Source: Paramecium tetraurelia (taxonomy: Eukaryota; Ciliophora; Oligohymenophorea; Peniculida; Parameciidae). Taken from it: 64,000 nt of DNA. The first letter of the stretch is position 1; every line of letters begins with the position of its first letter. The position numbers and the translations under genes were made by a program. Shown piece by piece: positions 24,995 to 38,200 of this stretch. The notes under the pieces are model-generated. The model saw only the letters and a program-made list of their open reading frames with translations, was not told where the DNA came from and ran no database searches. The stretch spans positions 124,001-188,000 of the forward strand of contig NW_001798985.1 in NCBI RefSeq assembly GCF_000165425.1. The letters are read 5' to 3'.

Positions 24995-25828
24995 ATGGAC
25001 TTTACTGCTGTTAATCGATCTCCACTTAACACAAGCAAAACTAAATAAATGTATACTTTCTCGAAGGCCAAACGTTGGGTCGATCCCAAAGACAACATGT
25101 TACCATTACTTAATTCACATTTAGTTGCCCTCCAATTTATCAGTTACCTACTACTTTGAGTAAGAGAGCAGCTGGAATAGGCCTTGGCAAGAAGATGAAC
25201 GTAACTCAGGAAATAGTTTCACCTGCCCCCAACTCTTATTCGATTCAAACTACTAGAGAACACGGTTGGACCATGGGATTGGGCAGAGATGTAACTCTAT
25301 TGTGTCGAATTCAAGCGCGCAAATAAATTCGAGAGCATCTTCTTAGGCTTAGTCCAAAAGACACCTGGGCCAGGATCATACAATTCTAAAGAAACCTAGT
25401 CTAAAGTTCGTTACAGCATGAGACAACGACTGAAAAGCAGAACAAGCAAAGATCGAAAACCTGGACCGTATTCCTATGAACCTATTCTAGTGGCGAATAT
25501 GACTTACCAACCAGCATAAACAGTCGAGGCAAGTATGCCCTCAGTTAATATCGCGAGTACTGTGTGTTTCTATAGAATCGCTAGTTCAGGAGCTATCGTT
25601 CTTTCGCCTCCCAAAGTCCAATCAGATAGAAAAATAAGGGATAACACTCCAGGACCAGGGACATACAAAGAGACAGATAACCTGGATCCCTTGGGTAGTT
25701 ACTTTTGTTCCAGATTTGGTGCAAGCAAATGTAACATATTTCCAAGGGCTTAACGGATACTATCGGAAAACAGAGAGGGATCGCCTGGACCTGGCTAATA
25801 CAAGTTGCCTTCCGATTTCGGGTGTTGA
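24995..25828 (+). CDS. SHIPPO/STPG repeat protein (ODF3-like)
   Basis: Sperm-tail PG-rich repeat protein, a family associated with the inner lumen of ciliary microtubules. Repeats of the type TPGPGSYN, KPGPGEYDLP, TPGPGTYKE and SPGPGQYKLP are spaced through the protein, which starts MDFTAVNRSPLNTS. Four tiny introns (26, 25, 23 and 19 nt) must be removed; the last two restore the GPGEYDLP and GKYALSQYRE repeats. About 245 residues, shorter than animal ODF3. Ciliary function is inferred from family. Confidence 0.85.
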
Positions 25829-25896
25829 CATATCATTATTTTTAATCTAGTTTAACTATATTTTTTCGGATTAGTTTATTGATAAATAATTTGAAA

Positions 25897-26669
25897 ATGC
25901 AATTCCAATCGATAAAAAAAGAATTATTGGTTAAGCAAGCACCTAAGCATGAGAGTTGTATTGCTAAAATCTTCAATTACAACCCTTCCTAAAAAGGATT
26001 GTAAATAAAAAGGAATCTATTCCAATCAGAATAACCATAATGTAATCAGGTATTTATAGGTGAGTTATTTTTTGATTGCTAAAACCCTTGAGTCAATGAA
26101 ACTGCAAGAATCCATTGCTTTAAAATCATAGGCAATTAATGATCAAACAAAAAAGAAAAGTGATAACAATAATCGAATGACATTCAAATTAGAATTTGAT
26201 AAGAAAGCCAATCTACAAACGCAAAGGAAGAGTCAAGATGCTTTGACTATTGAAAAAAAGCCCAGCAACTTTGCCATTATTTAAAATATGTTTGATTTGG
26301 AAACTAAGAATTTAGAAATCTATATGCAGGCATAAGAGAAGAAGACTTAAATTCAATAATTGTAATCTTAATTGGAGTAACAAAATATTAAATAGGAATA
26401 GTAAGTTAGGCATTAAAATTAGGAGAAGGATGAATTATTATAAAAGTAATAATTACATTGACTCTTATAGAATTCAATAATTGGAACACTAATGCGAGGA
26501 GCAGAAGAGATATATCGATCAAATACCTTTGATGTAAGCAGAGGCGTAAGAGTGGAAAGATCGCTTTCTGAATTTGAACAAATTATTCCATCAATCTCAA
26601 GAAGTGATATTCAGAATTGAGGCGGAATAATAAAGTAGTTAACGAAGAACCTTCAATTTTAAAGTGTGA
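25897..26669 (+). CDS. Coiled-coil protein, unknown
   Basis: Starts MQFQSIKKELLVKQAPKHES. The C-terminal half is a long K/E/Q-rich coiled coil (NMFDLETKNLEIYMQAQ, QLEHQCEEQKRYIDQIP, EAQEWKDRFLNLNKLFH) ending FKV at 26667-26669. A 25-nt intron near 26444 is clean. A second frame change near 26065-26085 needs either a 43-nt intron or one base less in a TTTTTT run. It lies between two genes of similar character; no family recognised. Confidence 0.6.
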
Positions 26670-26726
26670 ATGAGAGAAAGGGTTTGAAATCCAGAAATTA
26701 GTGAATATATTATAATAAAAATACAT

Positions 26727-27529
26727 TCATTCACATTCTAGTAGAGTCTTTATTTTTAATTTATCTTATTCACTCAACGCACTAACATATTCTGATGGTC
26801 TTCCTGGAGATACCAAAGATTGTTAATGAGTGAGTTGAGTAATTTGAATTTGCTATAACTAGATTTATTATTTCAATTTTTGATTTTCTTACAACAATTT
26901 ATCATATTCTTTTTCCATATTTTGATGCTTTTTCTAAATTCATAGTTAAAATAATTACATTGGACTCTTTAATTTATTTAATTTCTTTCTATAATTGCAT
27001 GATTTACAAATCTTTGTCAAGGAGTTGTTTTTAATAAATGATGGATGGTTCTAGCATAATTAAAATAGAATACTGTGTTTAGAGGATCTCTCCTCTTCTT
27101 GACTCTCTCCTGTAGTGGTCTTAGTGTAATTTGATTTTTCATTAAGTCTCTCCTGGAGAAAGGAAGAGACCTTATTTGAATGATATTGAGAATCTGGGGT
27201 TTATTTTGATGAGTAGATTTTAATGGCTTCTTAAATGGGGAAACTCTAGCCCTTTAGAATAAACGAACGATTTACTTAAGTAGGTATCCTTGTTTTCAAT
27301 TCTGTGGCTTGTATAATTTTGGGATAGACATGCGAAGTAGTTAATATTTTGGATGGCGAATTGGATCTACCATCGAACTAGTGGCTTCTTCTTGGGTTAT
27401 GTGTAACAACAACATGGGTGACTGGAGATTGTTTTCTGGATTCATATTATCTATACAAAGCAGAAGCTGACTAACGATGGTTGAAGTTCTAAGATATTTA
27501 ATGAGTAATTTGACTTATAATGGAATCAT
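26727..27529 (-). CDS. S/T-rich coiled-coil protein, unknown
   Basis: The start MIPLQ at 27529 is followed by a 26-nt intron. A low-complexity S/Q/T/R part follows (VTHNPRRSHQFDGRSNSP), then a coiled coil (LLDKDLQIMQLQKEIKQIK, HQNMEKEYDKLLQENQKLK). It ends with SLVSPGRPSEYVSALSEQ and LLECE before TGA 26729-26727. Two further introns (23 and 25 nt) are clean. Its stop faces the stop of the convergent coiled-coil gene 58 bp away. No family recognised. Confidence 0.65.
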
Positions 27530-27621
27530 TTCTTTCTTAGGTTTAGATGAGGTAATGTTTTGAATATTAAATTTAAAATATTCACATAAATATTATATTA
27601 AACATCTAAAACAAAAGGAAT

Positions 27622-28230
27622 TCACACTATTTTAGTTCCATGAACTTCCTTTAAATTACAATACTAAGCCAAGCCAAGATAGTTCTCTTTGGTTATTCCT
27701 CCGCCAGCTAAAATTGTCAATTAAGGGAAGAGTTCTACAACTTCTTTGATTGAATCCCTCCCCTCCAAGGCCGATTTATGCTTTCCTCCTTTTGTAAGAA
27801 CTCTTTTGATTCCCAAACTAATGAGCTATTCTAAACTCTTGTGATAATTGTGACAATCATCAATAGCCATATGAAACACTACTTTCATAGGAGAAGCAAT
27901 TTCAATTAATATTTTCATTCTCTCAAAATCAATTCGAAAATCAGTAGTCAAAATGCCTGTCACTATTTCTTTAACTTCAAGTGATTTGCAAATCTTGATA
28001 TCCTCTATCATGATTTCGAACTCCTCAGCTGTATATACAAAATCGCCACCCCTTGGTCGAATCATCACAACAATTGGATATTGAACTGCCTTCTTTATGG
28101 TTCCAAAGGAAGGTGTAGTACCTCCTTGGGATAAATTATCGCATAATTCTATTCTATTGGCTCCATTGCTGAGTGCAACTATTAATTCAGAGTAATTATT
28201 AACGCAGGCTTCTTTAATAATTTATTCCGT
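27622..28230 (-). CDS. CutC family protein (copper homeostasis), no ATG start
   Basis: A TIM-barrel protein of the CutC family, historically linked to copper homeostasis. Family motifs: LSNGANRIELCDNLSQGG, TPSFGTIKKAV, VVMIRPRGGDFVYT, ILTTDFRIDFERM, VVFHMAIDDC, LTKGGKHKSALEG and ILAGGGITKENYLGLA. The frame runs uninterrupted from about 28250 to TGA 27624-27622. At the place where family members begin, the sequence reads ACG (28230-28228), and no in-frame ATG exists before the conserved core. Either the start has mutated, a short upstream exon is missed, or there is a base error. The divergent cathepsin gene begins only 27 bp away. Confidence 0.85.
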
Positions 28231-28257
28231 TTTTGTTAATATATATATTTTCTTAAA

Positions 28258-29890
28258 ATGAGATTCGTTATCTTATTATGTATGATCGGATTCGTAGTCT
28301 GTGATTTACCTGTCCATTGCTTAAAGCACTAGGTGTCAGGAAAGTGGAGACTATATTTGGAGAAACCCACTTAGAAGGGTGTTGGACTCATGCCATGTGG
28401 TCATGAAATTCCTGATAGGGCCAAGACATCATATATGGCTTATAATAGCAACTTTTAACCATCATAAGATTTCGAAGTTACTTTGGGAGATGATTATAAA
28501 GTGAAATCCAGTTAAAAATCAGGTGAATGGACAATGGTTTATGATGAAGGTTTTGAAATCAAATTAGGTAATATGAAATATTTTGCATTCTCAAAATATG
28601 AACCAAAGGGCAGAGAAGGAGTATCATATTGTGATTAAACTCTTGTGGGATGGTACACAAATCTAGACACTTAAGAGAGAGGTTGTTATAGAGCTGAAAA
28701 AACTGAAAAAGTAGAGTCATCTGAATCCATCAAAACAGTCAGCATTGTCCAACCTGAATTTATGGATGATGATGATATGAAATCTTTATCATTCTTATAA
28801 GTTTAAGAAAAAACACCAGAAGTGAATCATGAAGATGTCGTCGAAAAATTAAATCAAAAGGAAGGAACATGGAAAGCTAAGGTCTATGACCATATGAAGG
28901 GCAAGAGCTTCGCTGAAGTTGCTAAGTCTTTGGGAAAGAAGCTTGGATTCAAAAAGGACAAGTCATACAAACAATAGGATTAAACAGCAAATAAGGTGTT
29001 CGTTCAAACTGCTGATTATTCAGAATTGCCTTCTTCTTTCAATTGGAGAGAGTATATACAATATTTAATCAAATTAGGAAGCTTGCACCACCTAGACAAT
29101 AAGGACAATGCGGATCTTGTTATGCTATAGCCACAATGTCTATGTTATCAGCAAGATTAAAAATACAAGGGGAGAATGTTGATCTCTCACCTTAATGGTC
29201 TTTGAATTGCAATTATTACAACCAAGGATGTGATGGTGGTTATCCTTATTTGGTGAATAAATTTGCTGAAGAATAAGTACTTGTCTCTGAATCAACAGAA
29301 CCATATCAAGGATATGACGGATCTTGCAACTTCTAGAAAGCCAAGTCTTAATCGAAAGTTTATGCTACCAAGTTCATTATACATTTTAATTTCTTATAGG
29401 AACTATAAATATTTGGGAGGTTCATATGGCAGAGTCTCAGAATAAGTCATCATGTTAGAAATAATGAAGAATGGCCCTGTTGTTTTGAGTTTCGAACCAT
29501 CATACGATTTCATGTATTATGAATCTGGTATCTATCACTCCAAGGCAGAAACAAGTGACTATTCTGAATGGGTAATCAACTCTTGTTTATTGTTAGGAAA
29601 AAGTCGATCACTCCGTCTTATGTTATGGTTGGGGAGAAGAAGAGGGAGTTAAGTTTTGGATGTTGTAAAACAGTTGGGGAGATCAATGGGGAGAAAGTGG
29701 TAACTTTAGAATGAAGAGAGGAGTTGATGAATCAGCTATTGAAAGTATGGCTGAAGCTTCAGATCCATATGTCATAAATTAGAATTCAAGTAAAAGCTTT
29801 TCTGAAACAAAATCAAATGAATCTGATTTCGATTATGAAGATGATGACAGTATCTTTTCTTTCAACTAGATTAGATAAAATTTAAAATGA
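28258..29890 (+). CDS. Cathepsin C / dipeptidyl-peptidase I-like cysteine protease
   Basis: Papain-family (C1) protease with the cathepsin C layout: signal peptide ([18 protein letters not shown]), an exclusion-like domain ([20 protein letters not shown]), a propeptide with [12 protein letters not shown], and a mature domain starting LPSSFNWRE. The catalytic Cys lies in [10 protein letters not shown], the His in [11 protein letters not shown] and the Asn in [14 protein letters not shown] conserved [15 protein letters not shown] block is present. Introns of 26, 28 and 25 nt interrupt the mature domain. The C-terminus has an unusual acidic S-rich tail ([14 protein letters not shown]). Likely lysosomal or phagosomal. 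Confidence 0.92.
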
Positions 29891-29941
29891 AATTATACCA
29901 ACATTAATCATCATTACAATAATTTATGAATAATAAAATAC

Positions 29942-32549
29942 TCATAAAAATACGTTCTTCCTCCTCTTGTATGTGATCAGATCTTAGGATGTCTTGGTCG
30001 AATGGAACTTCTGCATAATGAGGGCTGGATATAAGCAGTATCTTTAGAATGAATTCACAATTCTTATTTTGGCTTTGTCTATCTTCATTTTAATGTTGTT
30101 GATATTGAATTTGGGATTATAATGCATGAAATTCTTAGGACTTTCAAAATCATAATTCTAAAATATGTTGTATTCCGAATTTATCCTAATGGCATCATCA
30201 ACATCATTAATTAATCGAGGATCCACTTTTTTTAAGGATTTAAGATGTTCATATCGTAATTTCAATTACTTCAGCTGAGATTCTTGATTTAAATGATTTT
30301 AGTTTTGTCTGAATTTCCCTAGTATAATCATTAGAAATTTGGGATAGTATTTGTCTATAAATGTGATCTTCTTGACTAAGTGTCTAAATTTAGACATTAA
30401 TTGTTTCTTTTTATCTTCATTGTTTTTAGATTTACTTGTAAAATTTTTATAAGCATTTAAATTTTAAATTTTATTCTCCTCTTCGTCATCAACCACAGGA
30501 ATATCATATATTTAAACAACATCTTAATTTTCCTGCTGCACAACAAACGAAGCCTTTATTAAAGATTAGTGAGTCACTTTCCTAGAAGGATACCGAGGTT
30601 TCTTTTTTTCTGAACGTGGAATCAATTTTCTTTATTAGAATGTTGAAATTGCACTCTTTTTTATTATTTTTTCTCTATCAGGTACATAGTGCACGACAGG
30701 ACATTCATGTGAATAATGTGTAAAATTTTAACAAGCATAGCATTTTCTAGGGAAGATAGTAGTTTCATTTCCATTAAATAATAAGTAGTCCTTCATCTGA
30801 CAAAATATTTCGTAATCGTTAGGAAAATCTTTCAAAGTTTTTTTGAATTTCCTGTGCGATAAGGTCATTACCAAACAAAAGCCTTGACTCTTATAGGTTT
30901 CTGGGAATAATTTACCAGTTATAAATGGAATAAGGCCAATAGTTTGATTAGCTTGGAAAGATTGTAATTTTAGATTACATTATTAATCTCCATACATATC
31001 TATGATTCCAGATTCTATATAGACTAGCTCTTTCTTGTCTCCAATAATAGTTTCAGGAGCTAATATCTTGGTCTTTAATGATTTGATAAGTTCTCTTTTG
31101 AAGGCTGGAGTAAAGCGATACCGAAATAAGGCACACTGATTGAGAATAACAGAATTTGATTCTTAGGTCAACCTTTCTTTTAGGTTCTCAGATAATTGAT
31201 TGATCATCTGTGCTGCTTCTTCTGCATCCTTCTCCTTATTTAATTGCCAATAGTAGTTCAAATATTGACGTATTTCACTCTACAATGGAAATGGGATTCT
31301 CTTTTTTTGCATGTATGAATTTATGATTCTCAATTTGCGTTTCTTATCCTCTCCATATTCGCTAATCTTGGAAATGATGGCTCCAACTGTGTTTATGCTG
31401 TAAGGCAATTGTAAACTTGCCATGATGATGAACAAACAACAAACAATTCTTTCTAAGTTACTCTATGGAAGGACATCACCATATCCAATAGTGAACATCG
31501 TAACAGTCGAATAGTAAACTGAGGATAGATATTGTATTTCCCAATCTTTGTCAACAATATTCTCTAGCCAACTGACTCCGTAATTGTTATGACTATAGTC
31601 ACCAACCTAGAATGAATAATGAATTTACCCAAAACCAAAAACAAGAGAACATGTGGATAATGAAGAACAAGACTGCAATCAGTTTAATGAGTTCAATGAT
31701 GGATGAGGCTTTCTTACTAAGATTCAGTCCTTCTTCATAATATTCCAGGCATTCTTGTATAGTACTGTAATGGACTAAGAAGGTCACCAGTGTGAGATAG
31801 ATTTTGTAATCTTTGATCTGCTGAGTTATTATAGGATCCTGAGTGAGTATCTAATAGACCAGTAATTAGATTGCCGAAGTCCATTCTAAACCAAAACATT
31901 TCAAAAAGTTATGTTAAACAATCTACTTTCTATCTGTTACCAATTGACCTTGTTTATAGAATGCAGTGTTCAAACCGACTATCAAATCTCCAAGAAGGAC
32001 CATTTAGAAGATAAAGGATGTCAAATTATACATGTCAAACATGAATGAATATTTACTCCATGCGATATCCAAGGGGATGAGGAACAAGAAGTATAATCTT
32101 GAAACCAACGAGGCTGAATCCCATATCAACTTTATAGGGGATTCTGGCTGGAATAGCTCAATGCGTTTCAAACTTGAAATAAACATGTTCAAATATTTTG
32201 AGAAAAATTGTTTAATCTTCTCAAAAAACCTCAATTCTAATTGTAACGAAAAGTTTTTATGCATGAGTCTGATGTTGAAGGTATTGGAACTGCGATAGGA
32301 GGTTTTATCACCGACGTAGGATATTTGTTCTTCTGAAATATTTCCTAATCTTTTGGATTATGATTTGAGATTATTGCAAAATTGTTTGACATAATGGGTT
32401 TTGCGTTCTTATTTTTGAGTCAGCATCTTTTAATACTACATTATGGATTCCCCTCCAGAAGATTAAATTTGGATTTGTTGTCGAAAAGGGACTCCTTCGT
32501 TCTGATTCCCATCTGTCAACAACTTGAGTCCCATGTTACCATTTAACAT
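29942..32549 (-). CDS. Cyclic-nucleotide-binding-type K+ channel 1, with CCHC knuckle
   Basis: Voltage-gated potassium channel of the CNBD class (HCN/EAG/CNG-like). The start MLNGNMGLKLLTDGNQNEG is at 32549. TM helices include LYFLFLIPLDIAW and the S5 helix LIKLIAVLFFIIHMFSCFW. The pore helix and filter are TVTMFTIGYGDV with the GYGD signature, and a C-linker follows (KRKLRIINSYMQKKRIPF). The cyclic-nucleotide-binding fold is represented by FQANQTIGLIPFITG. At 30701-30742 a C-x2-C-x4-H-x4-C zinc knuckle occurs (CYACQNFTHYSHEC), followed by VPDREKIIKKSA. Small introns are present. It is the last of three tandem copies and starts 26 bp after copy 2 ends. Confidence 0.9.
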
Positions 32550-32575
32550 TTTTTCTTACATATTAAATAAATTAT

Positions 32576-35155
32576 TCAAATCAAAATCACATTCTTTCTT
32601 CTTCTATAATTAATGATATTCCGAATTGAAGGTTTGCATCCAAATCTTTTTATTATTTCTCCTGGGAATAGGAAGTAGGGCATGAATTTCATGATTAATC
32701 CGATCTTCAACTTAGTGTGTAAATTGGGGATCCTTGATAAATTATTGCCACAGTTATAAAATTGATATTCACGATTGATTTCAAAATCATGTAAACTTTA
32801 CTTTTAATGTAATTTGTCAATAAGATCTTAAATCTCAATAATCTCCTTGTGGAAATTCTTCTCACTCCTCTTCGCCAATTTCAGTCTATCATACAACTAA
32901 GCCAAACATTATTCGTTGTTCTACGGATTCTTCTTTATTCTCGTTTTCGGAAGAATCCTCAATCTATTAATGTATATAATCATTTTGACTATATGAATAA
33001 ACCTATGTTTGTACTCAGATACGATGTCCTTCTCATTGTAAAACGACACACTCCTGCTCTTCCTCATCTGTCTCTTGATCTCCTCAGAATCATAATATAA
33101 CTTCATTCTCTCAAACCTCTGAGATTGGATCCTCCAAGCTGCCCTGGTCAATTCGGACAAATTCCCTCTGCAATTGTTCTATCTGAACGTGAATCTCTGT
33201 CTATTGATCTATCTCTCCTGCAATTGTGACTTTATGTGTTTCTTCAGAATCTGCTCTTTATCAGGTACAAAATGAACCAGAGGACATTCGATCAACTTGT
33301 GTTGATTCGAATCGCACGAAAAACAGTTTGTCGGGTACAATTGCTTCCCTTGATTGTATGTCAAGTAATCCCTCATCTCGCAAAAGATCTCGAAATCCTA
33401 TGGACATTCATGTAGACATTTCAAAAAGTCGTCTCTACTTAACAACATTACCTTTGTGAAAGATAGACACTTGAATCTCTCAGGAGCATTCTTACCAGTT
33501 ATAAAACTGCTTATACCCAAACTGTGTCCCTTCATCTATCTTCCCACAGGAAATTGCTTATTGATCTCCAAATGGATCTCCACCTCCCCCTCATCAATAA
33601 AGCATAAATATATTTAATCATTATCAATAAACGACTCGGGTGGGTAGATCACACTCCTCACCTTCTTCACCAGCAACTGTTTCAAACTCTGACTGAATCG
33701 ATTCTTAAACAAAGGACAATCATTCAACATCGACTGATAGGCCTCCCCCATCAATCTCTCCTTCAAACATTCCGACAACTGATTGATTATCTTCTTCTGA
33801 TCCTCATTGTCCTATTGGTTCTACGTTTACCAATAATAATTCAAGTATTGTCTGATTTCCATTTACAAATTAAAAGAAATCTTCCTCTTCTCCATGTATG
33901 CGTTGATTATGCTCAATTTCTTCATCGTCTCCTCCCCGTAAGCTGTTATCTCCTCTATGAACTTCCCAACCGTGTTTATGGAATAAGGCAATTAAATACT
34001 GGTAATCATTATGAACAATACTGAAGTCGCCTTCTCCAAATTAGACACCGGAGCCACGTCCCCATATCCCACAGTGAACATTGTCACTGTCGAAAAGTAG
34101 AAGGCCTCCAAATATTGCAAATTCCAATCCAGATCCTGCACCTGAGATATGCTCACCCAACTATTTCCTCCGCTTTGTAAACTATAGGAGCCTATCTAAA
34201 ATATAGATATTTGTACCCAAAACCAAAAACAAGCAAATATGTGCAAGAAGTAAAACAAAAACAAAATGAACTTCCCTAATTGTATCATTGACGAGAGCTT
34301 CTTATTTACATTCAAACTCTACTCGTAATGTTTAACCGTCTATCTCACTCTGCTAGCGTGGATGATAAACAACATCAACGACAAATGCACCACGTTCTCC
34401 GAAGGGTCTATCCGAATTCTATATTCAAATTATAAAAAAGTGTAGATTATCAATATGAAAGTTGAAATCCATTCAGTACTATAGTTTCGTAAAATGCTGT
34501 TCTTAAAAATCCGGATCCTTGAATTCACTATTTAACCACATTCGTAGTAGGCTGTATTAAATTCCAGGATTTAATCACTTACAACCAGAATCAGCATTAT
34601 GTAGGATATCGGCTGAAATAGTTAAAAGATAAACTCCTACTCAATCCAAGCCATATCTAAGGGTATCAGATAAAGAAAGTAGAGCCGAGCCACAATGGTC
34701 ATAACATCCCATATGCTTTTGTATTATGAATCAGGTTGAAATAGCGGCAGCTTATTTATCAGATTACTTGTAATTTCTATGAATTTTTGGAAACATATTA
34801 TTTTCTCTATTGTTCTTAAAGCAAGCGATTGATTTTTCTTGCTATCATATGTTGCCAGATCATCTATCAAGGAGAAGTGATAATTCGTCAGTTTGGAATA
34901 ATGATTTTGAGGTGATCGCAGATTTTTTATAAACTTTGATACATATTCATGTCTTTTTTTAATCTTAAATCCTCTCTTCTATTCTTGATTCGCACTTATT
35001 GATTCTATATATTAAAGGTTTTTATGTAGATTTTTTAAGTATAAACTCGTTTCAGTGTTTTATCTATTAATGAGCGTTCTTCGAGACTTGAAAGGCGATG
35101 ATTCAGAATTTTCAGTGAGCTTATTTTCTAAATCAATATTTTTAATCGAATTCAT
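32576..35155 (-). CDS. Cyclic-nucleotide-binding-type K+ channel 2, with CCHC knuckle
   Basis: Second member of the channel array, same order of domains: start MNSIKNIDLENKLTENSESS at 35155, six TM segments, selectivity filter TVGYGDVAP, C-linker (MKKLSIINAYMEKRKISF) and a CNBD-like region. The zinc knuckle CFSCDSNQHKLIEC lies at 33284-33325 and is followed by VPDKEQILKK. It ends RRRKNVILI, close to the RRKNVFL end of copy 1. Frame interruptions by small introns are needed. Tandem same-strand placement and shared tail argue for local duplication. Physiological role (membrane potential, ciliary reversal) is inference. Confidence 0.88.
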
Positions 35156-35239
35156 ATTAATTATAATAAAATTAGATAAACTTTAGTCAAGATTAATAGA
35201 AGTACAATGATATAAATTGTTTTATATTAATAATGGTTA

Positions 35240-38200
35240 TCAAGGTTTTTTAATTGAGGAATGTTGTTGCATAATGAATGCCAGAGATATTCTATTGTTT
35301 CTTTTAAAGTACTATTTTTTCTTTGGTTCTCCCACAACATCTGCATGCCTTTATTTGTATACATATTTTTAGATGTATAAATACGGATAAAATAAATACC
35401 TAATTAATTGCTTAGTCTTTTACTAAATTAGGATTTACATCTCATTTGAACTTGATAACATTGATATTTTCGTTCTGCTTAAAACCTAATAAAGATTTTC
35501 TTTGGGTTTAAAGTATTTATAAGACTTCTATGCATCTAAAAGTATATCAAATTCTGTTTCTAATAGCATCTTTAACTTAAGTTCAAAAAATTCTAGTTCA
35601 TGAATTGTTTTATTCGAGTAAACATCTTTTAAGTGTTGTATTTTGCTTCTTCGATGTTAAATATTTTTTAAATGATCTCTATATTAAGAAAGCTTCCTTT
35701 CATTTGAATTTTCAACCTACTTTTCAACAAAATCATTCATTAGATTCACCTTCTTAACAATAGATCTAAACTTCTCCTTGGTTTCCTTCTACTTATTATT
35801 AAATTTCATAATGTCCCCTATATCCTGTAATGTCTACTTTTTTCTTAATAATTATTTTTTCTAAGGAATCGGAGACTTTTAAGGTTCTTCCTTAATTTCA
35901 AACAGTTAGATTTTTTCATCTTCGTGATAGTTCTTAAAGTCAAATATTTCATCTGAACTGTTAATAATTTAAACATTCGGAGTGGCTAATTTCTCTTCAT
36001 CAAATTCTTCATAGATGTATGTCAATTACTGATTGTCTGATTATACTTACTTTGCTACATCATTTAATATAATCTATCCCAGAGTAGCCTTAATATAACA
36101 TTTTTCTTTTCTCTTCTTCAATCGACTCCTCTACTATTCTCTACTAAATTAGGCCGATTTTATAATTCTCTCTCTATCAGGTTTAAAGTGCAGGAGAGGA
36201 CATGAGATGGCTTTATGAGTTTTTGACTTACATGAGAAACATTCCATAGTGAGTAATTCACTCTCAGGATTAAATGTCAAATCTTCGAAAAAACTATAGA
36301 ATATTTCATAATCTTCCGGGTAATCCTTTATTACATCCAAAAAGTCCTTCCTTGTTATAATTAACAATTTAGTAAATCCAATGGTTTTATATTTTTCAAC
36401 ACTTGGATTACCAGTAATGAAACTTACGAATCCAAAACTTTCACCCTCTTTTAACATATATACCCTTGATAGTTCACTTAATTATTCATTTTCAATAAAA
36501 ACTTCAATTTACCCTTGTTCTATGAAAAATATGGATAAACTATTTTCATCTTGTGACTTTTTTGTGTAATCGAGAACATTCTCAGGAGCAATTGTTGTTG
36601 ATGTGATTTTACTTACTAAATCTTTTTTAAAATTTAATGAAAAATTATCCTTAAAGAAAGGACTATTATAAAGAATTCTAGAATTTGCTTCAAAAATCAA
36701 TCTCTATTTTAATCTACTAGATAACTCTTCTATGATTTCTTTCTCCTCATTCGATTCCTCGTTCCTTTTCATTGTCCAAAAGTAGTTCAAATACTCTCTT
36801 ATTTAAAATTACAACTCGTAACTGATATTTTTTTATTGCATATAATTATTGATGATATTGAACTTTCTTTTCTTCTCCTCCTTGAATCCACTTATCTATT
36901 CAATTATTGAACTGACTGTGCTAACACTATAAGACAATTGAACACTACAAACGGACATGAATATAACTGAAACTATCATCTCGGGATTTGTCTATGGAGT
37001 GATATCACCATACCCTACAGTGAACATAGTCACAGTAGAATAGTAAAATGAGTATAAGTATTGATCAGCGAAAGATTTATCTAAAACCTATTTGGCCTCC
37101 AACCAACTACTCCCTAAGTAAGTTTCACTGTAAAGTCCCACCCAAAACCATAGACATGCAAACACATGTATGACAAAAAACAATAAAACAAACAATTTCG
37201 AAAGTTCCACCAAAGAAGCAGCTTCCCTTGACAAATTCAATGCATCTTCTAGTTGTTATCTTAATTGTGCGATATTATTATATTAGACAAATTGGAGAAA
37301 TAGAAATATGTAATAAGGATTCTCAAACACATTAAATCCATAATCATATTGATTAGAGATGTTATAGAAAATGATTAGTAAAATATTTGCTATGATTTCA
37401 AATCCATATGCCTTACTTATCTAATGTTTTAAAATACTCATCCTATCTGTTACCAATTGTCCTTGTTGATAATATGATTAGAATAAACTAACAAAAAAAT
37501 CCAATATCAAAAGAGTTATACATATGACTGTTGGTACTTCCAAAGTATAAAATAACAACTAAATAGATGGCCAGGCTAAATCTATTGGAATCGTAAAAAG
37601 CAAATAAAATCTACAAATAAATAAAATGCCGTCCCAAACAACCTTCAGCTTAGAATCTGGTTTAATTAATGGGATTTTATTAATGAGCTTGCAAAATCTT
37701 TATACTTAGCTTCCAATAAATATTTTAGTTCTTTGCATAAGCAATTATCTTCTTCTAAAATTATTAATATTTGAATTTTTACTGTTGATTCCCTAAGTGA
37801 GCTTAGGTATTCTCTTGTAAACTTTAAATTAATGGCTTTATTGTAATTGCGAATTTTCTAAAACCAACATCATCCAGAGATGACGCCTTGTCATTAATCA
37901 CCTACAAATGGTATTTAGTTATTTTTGAAATCAATCTTCTTTTGGCAAGAACTTAATGGATGAATTATCTCATATGAAACAGCTAAACTAATTTTGCAAA
38001 ACCCTTTTTTGGCTCTGATTGCTTGTATATTTCCACTTCTTTTTATCTTTCTTAAGCATGATGTTCAATCAAAACTTAAGGGATGTCGAATACTTTTTTT
38101 GAATCATTCTGGCTTTCACTTCCATCACTTATACTTATACTAACATTTGGAGCTTCCTGCTCAACCTGAAAAGCCTATACAAACATTTGATCCTCGTCTA

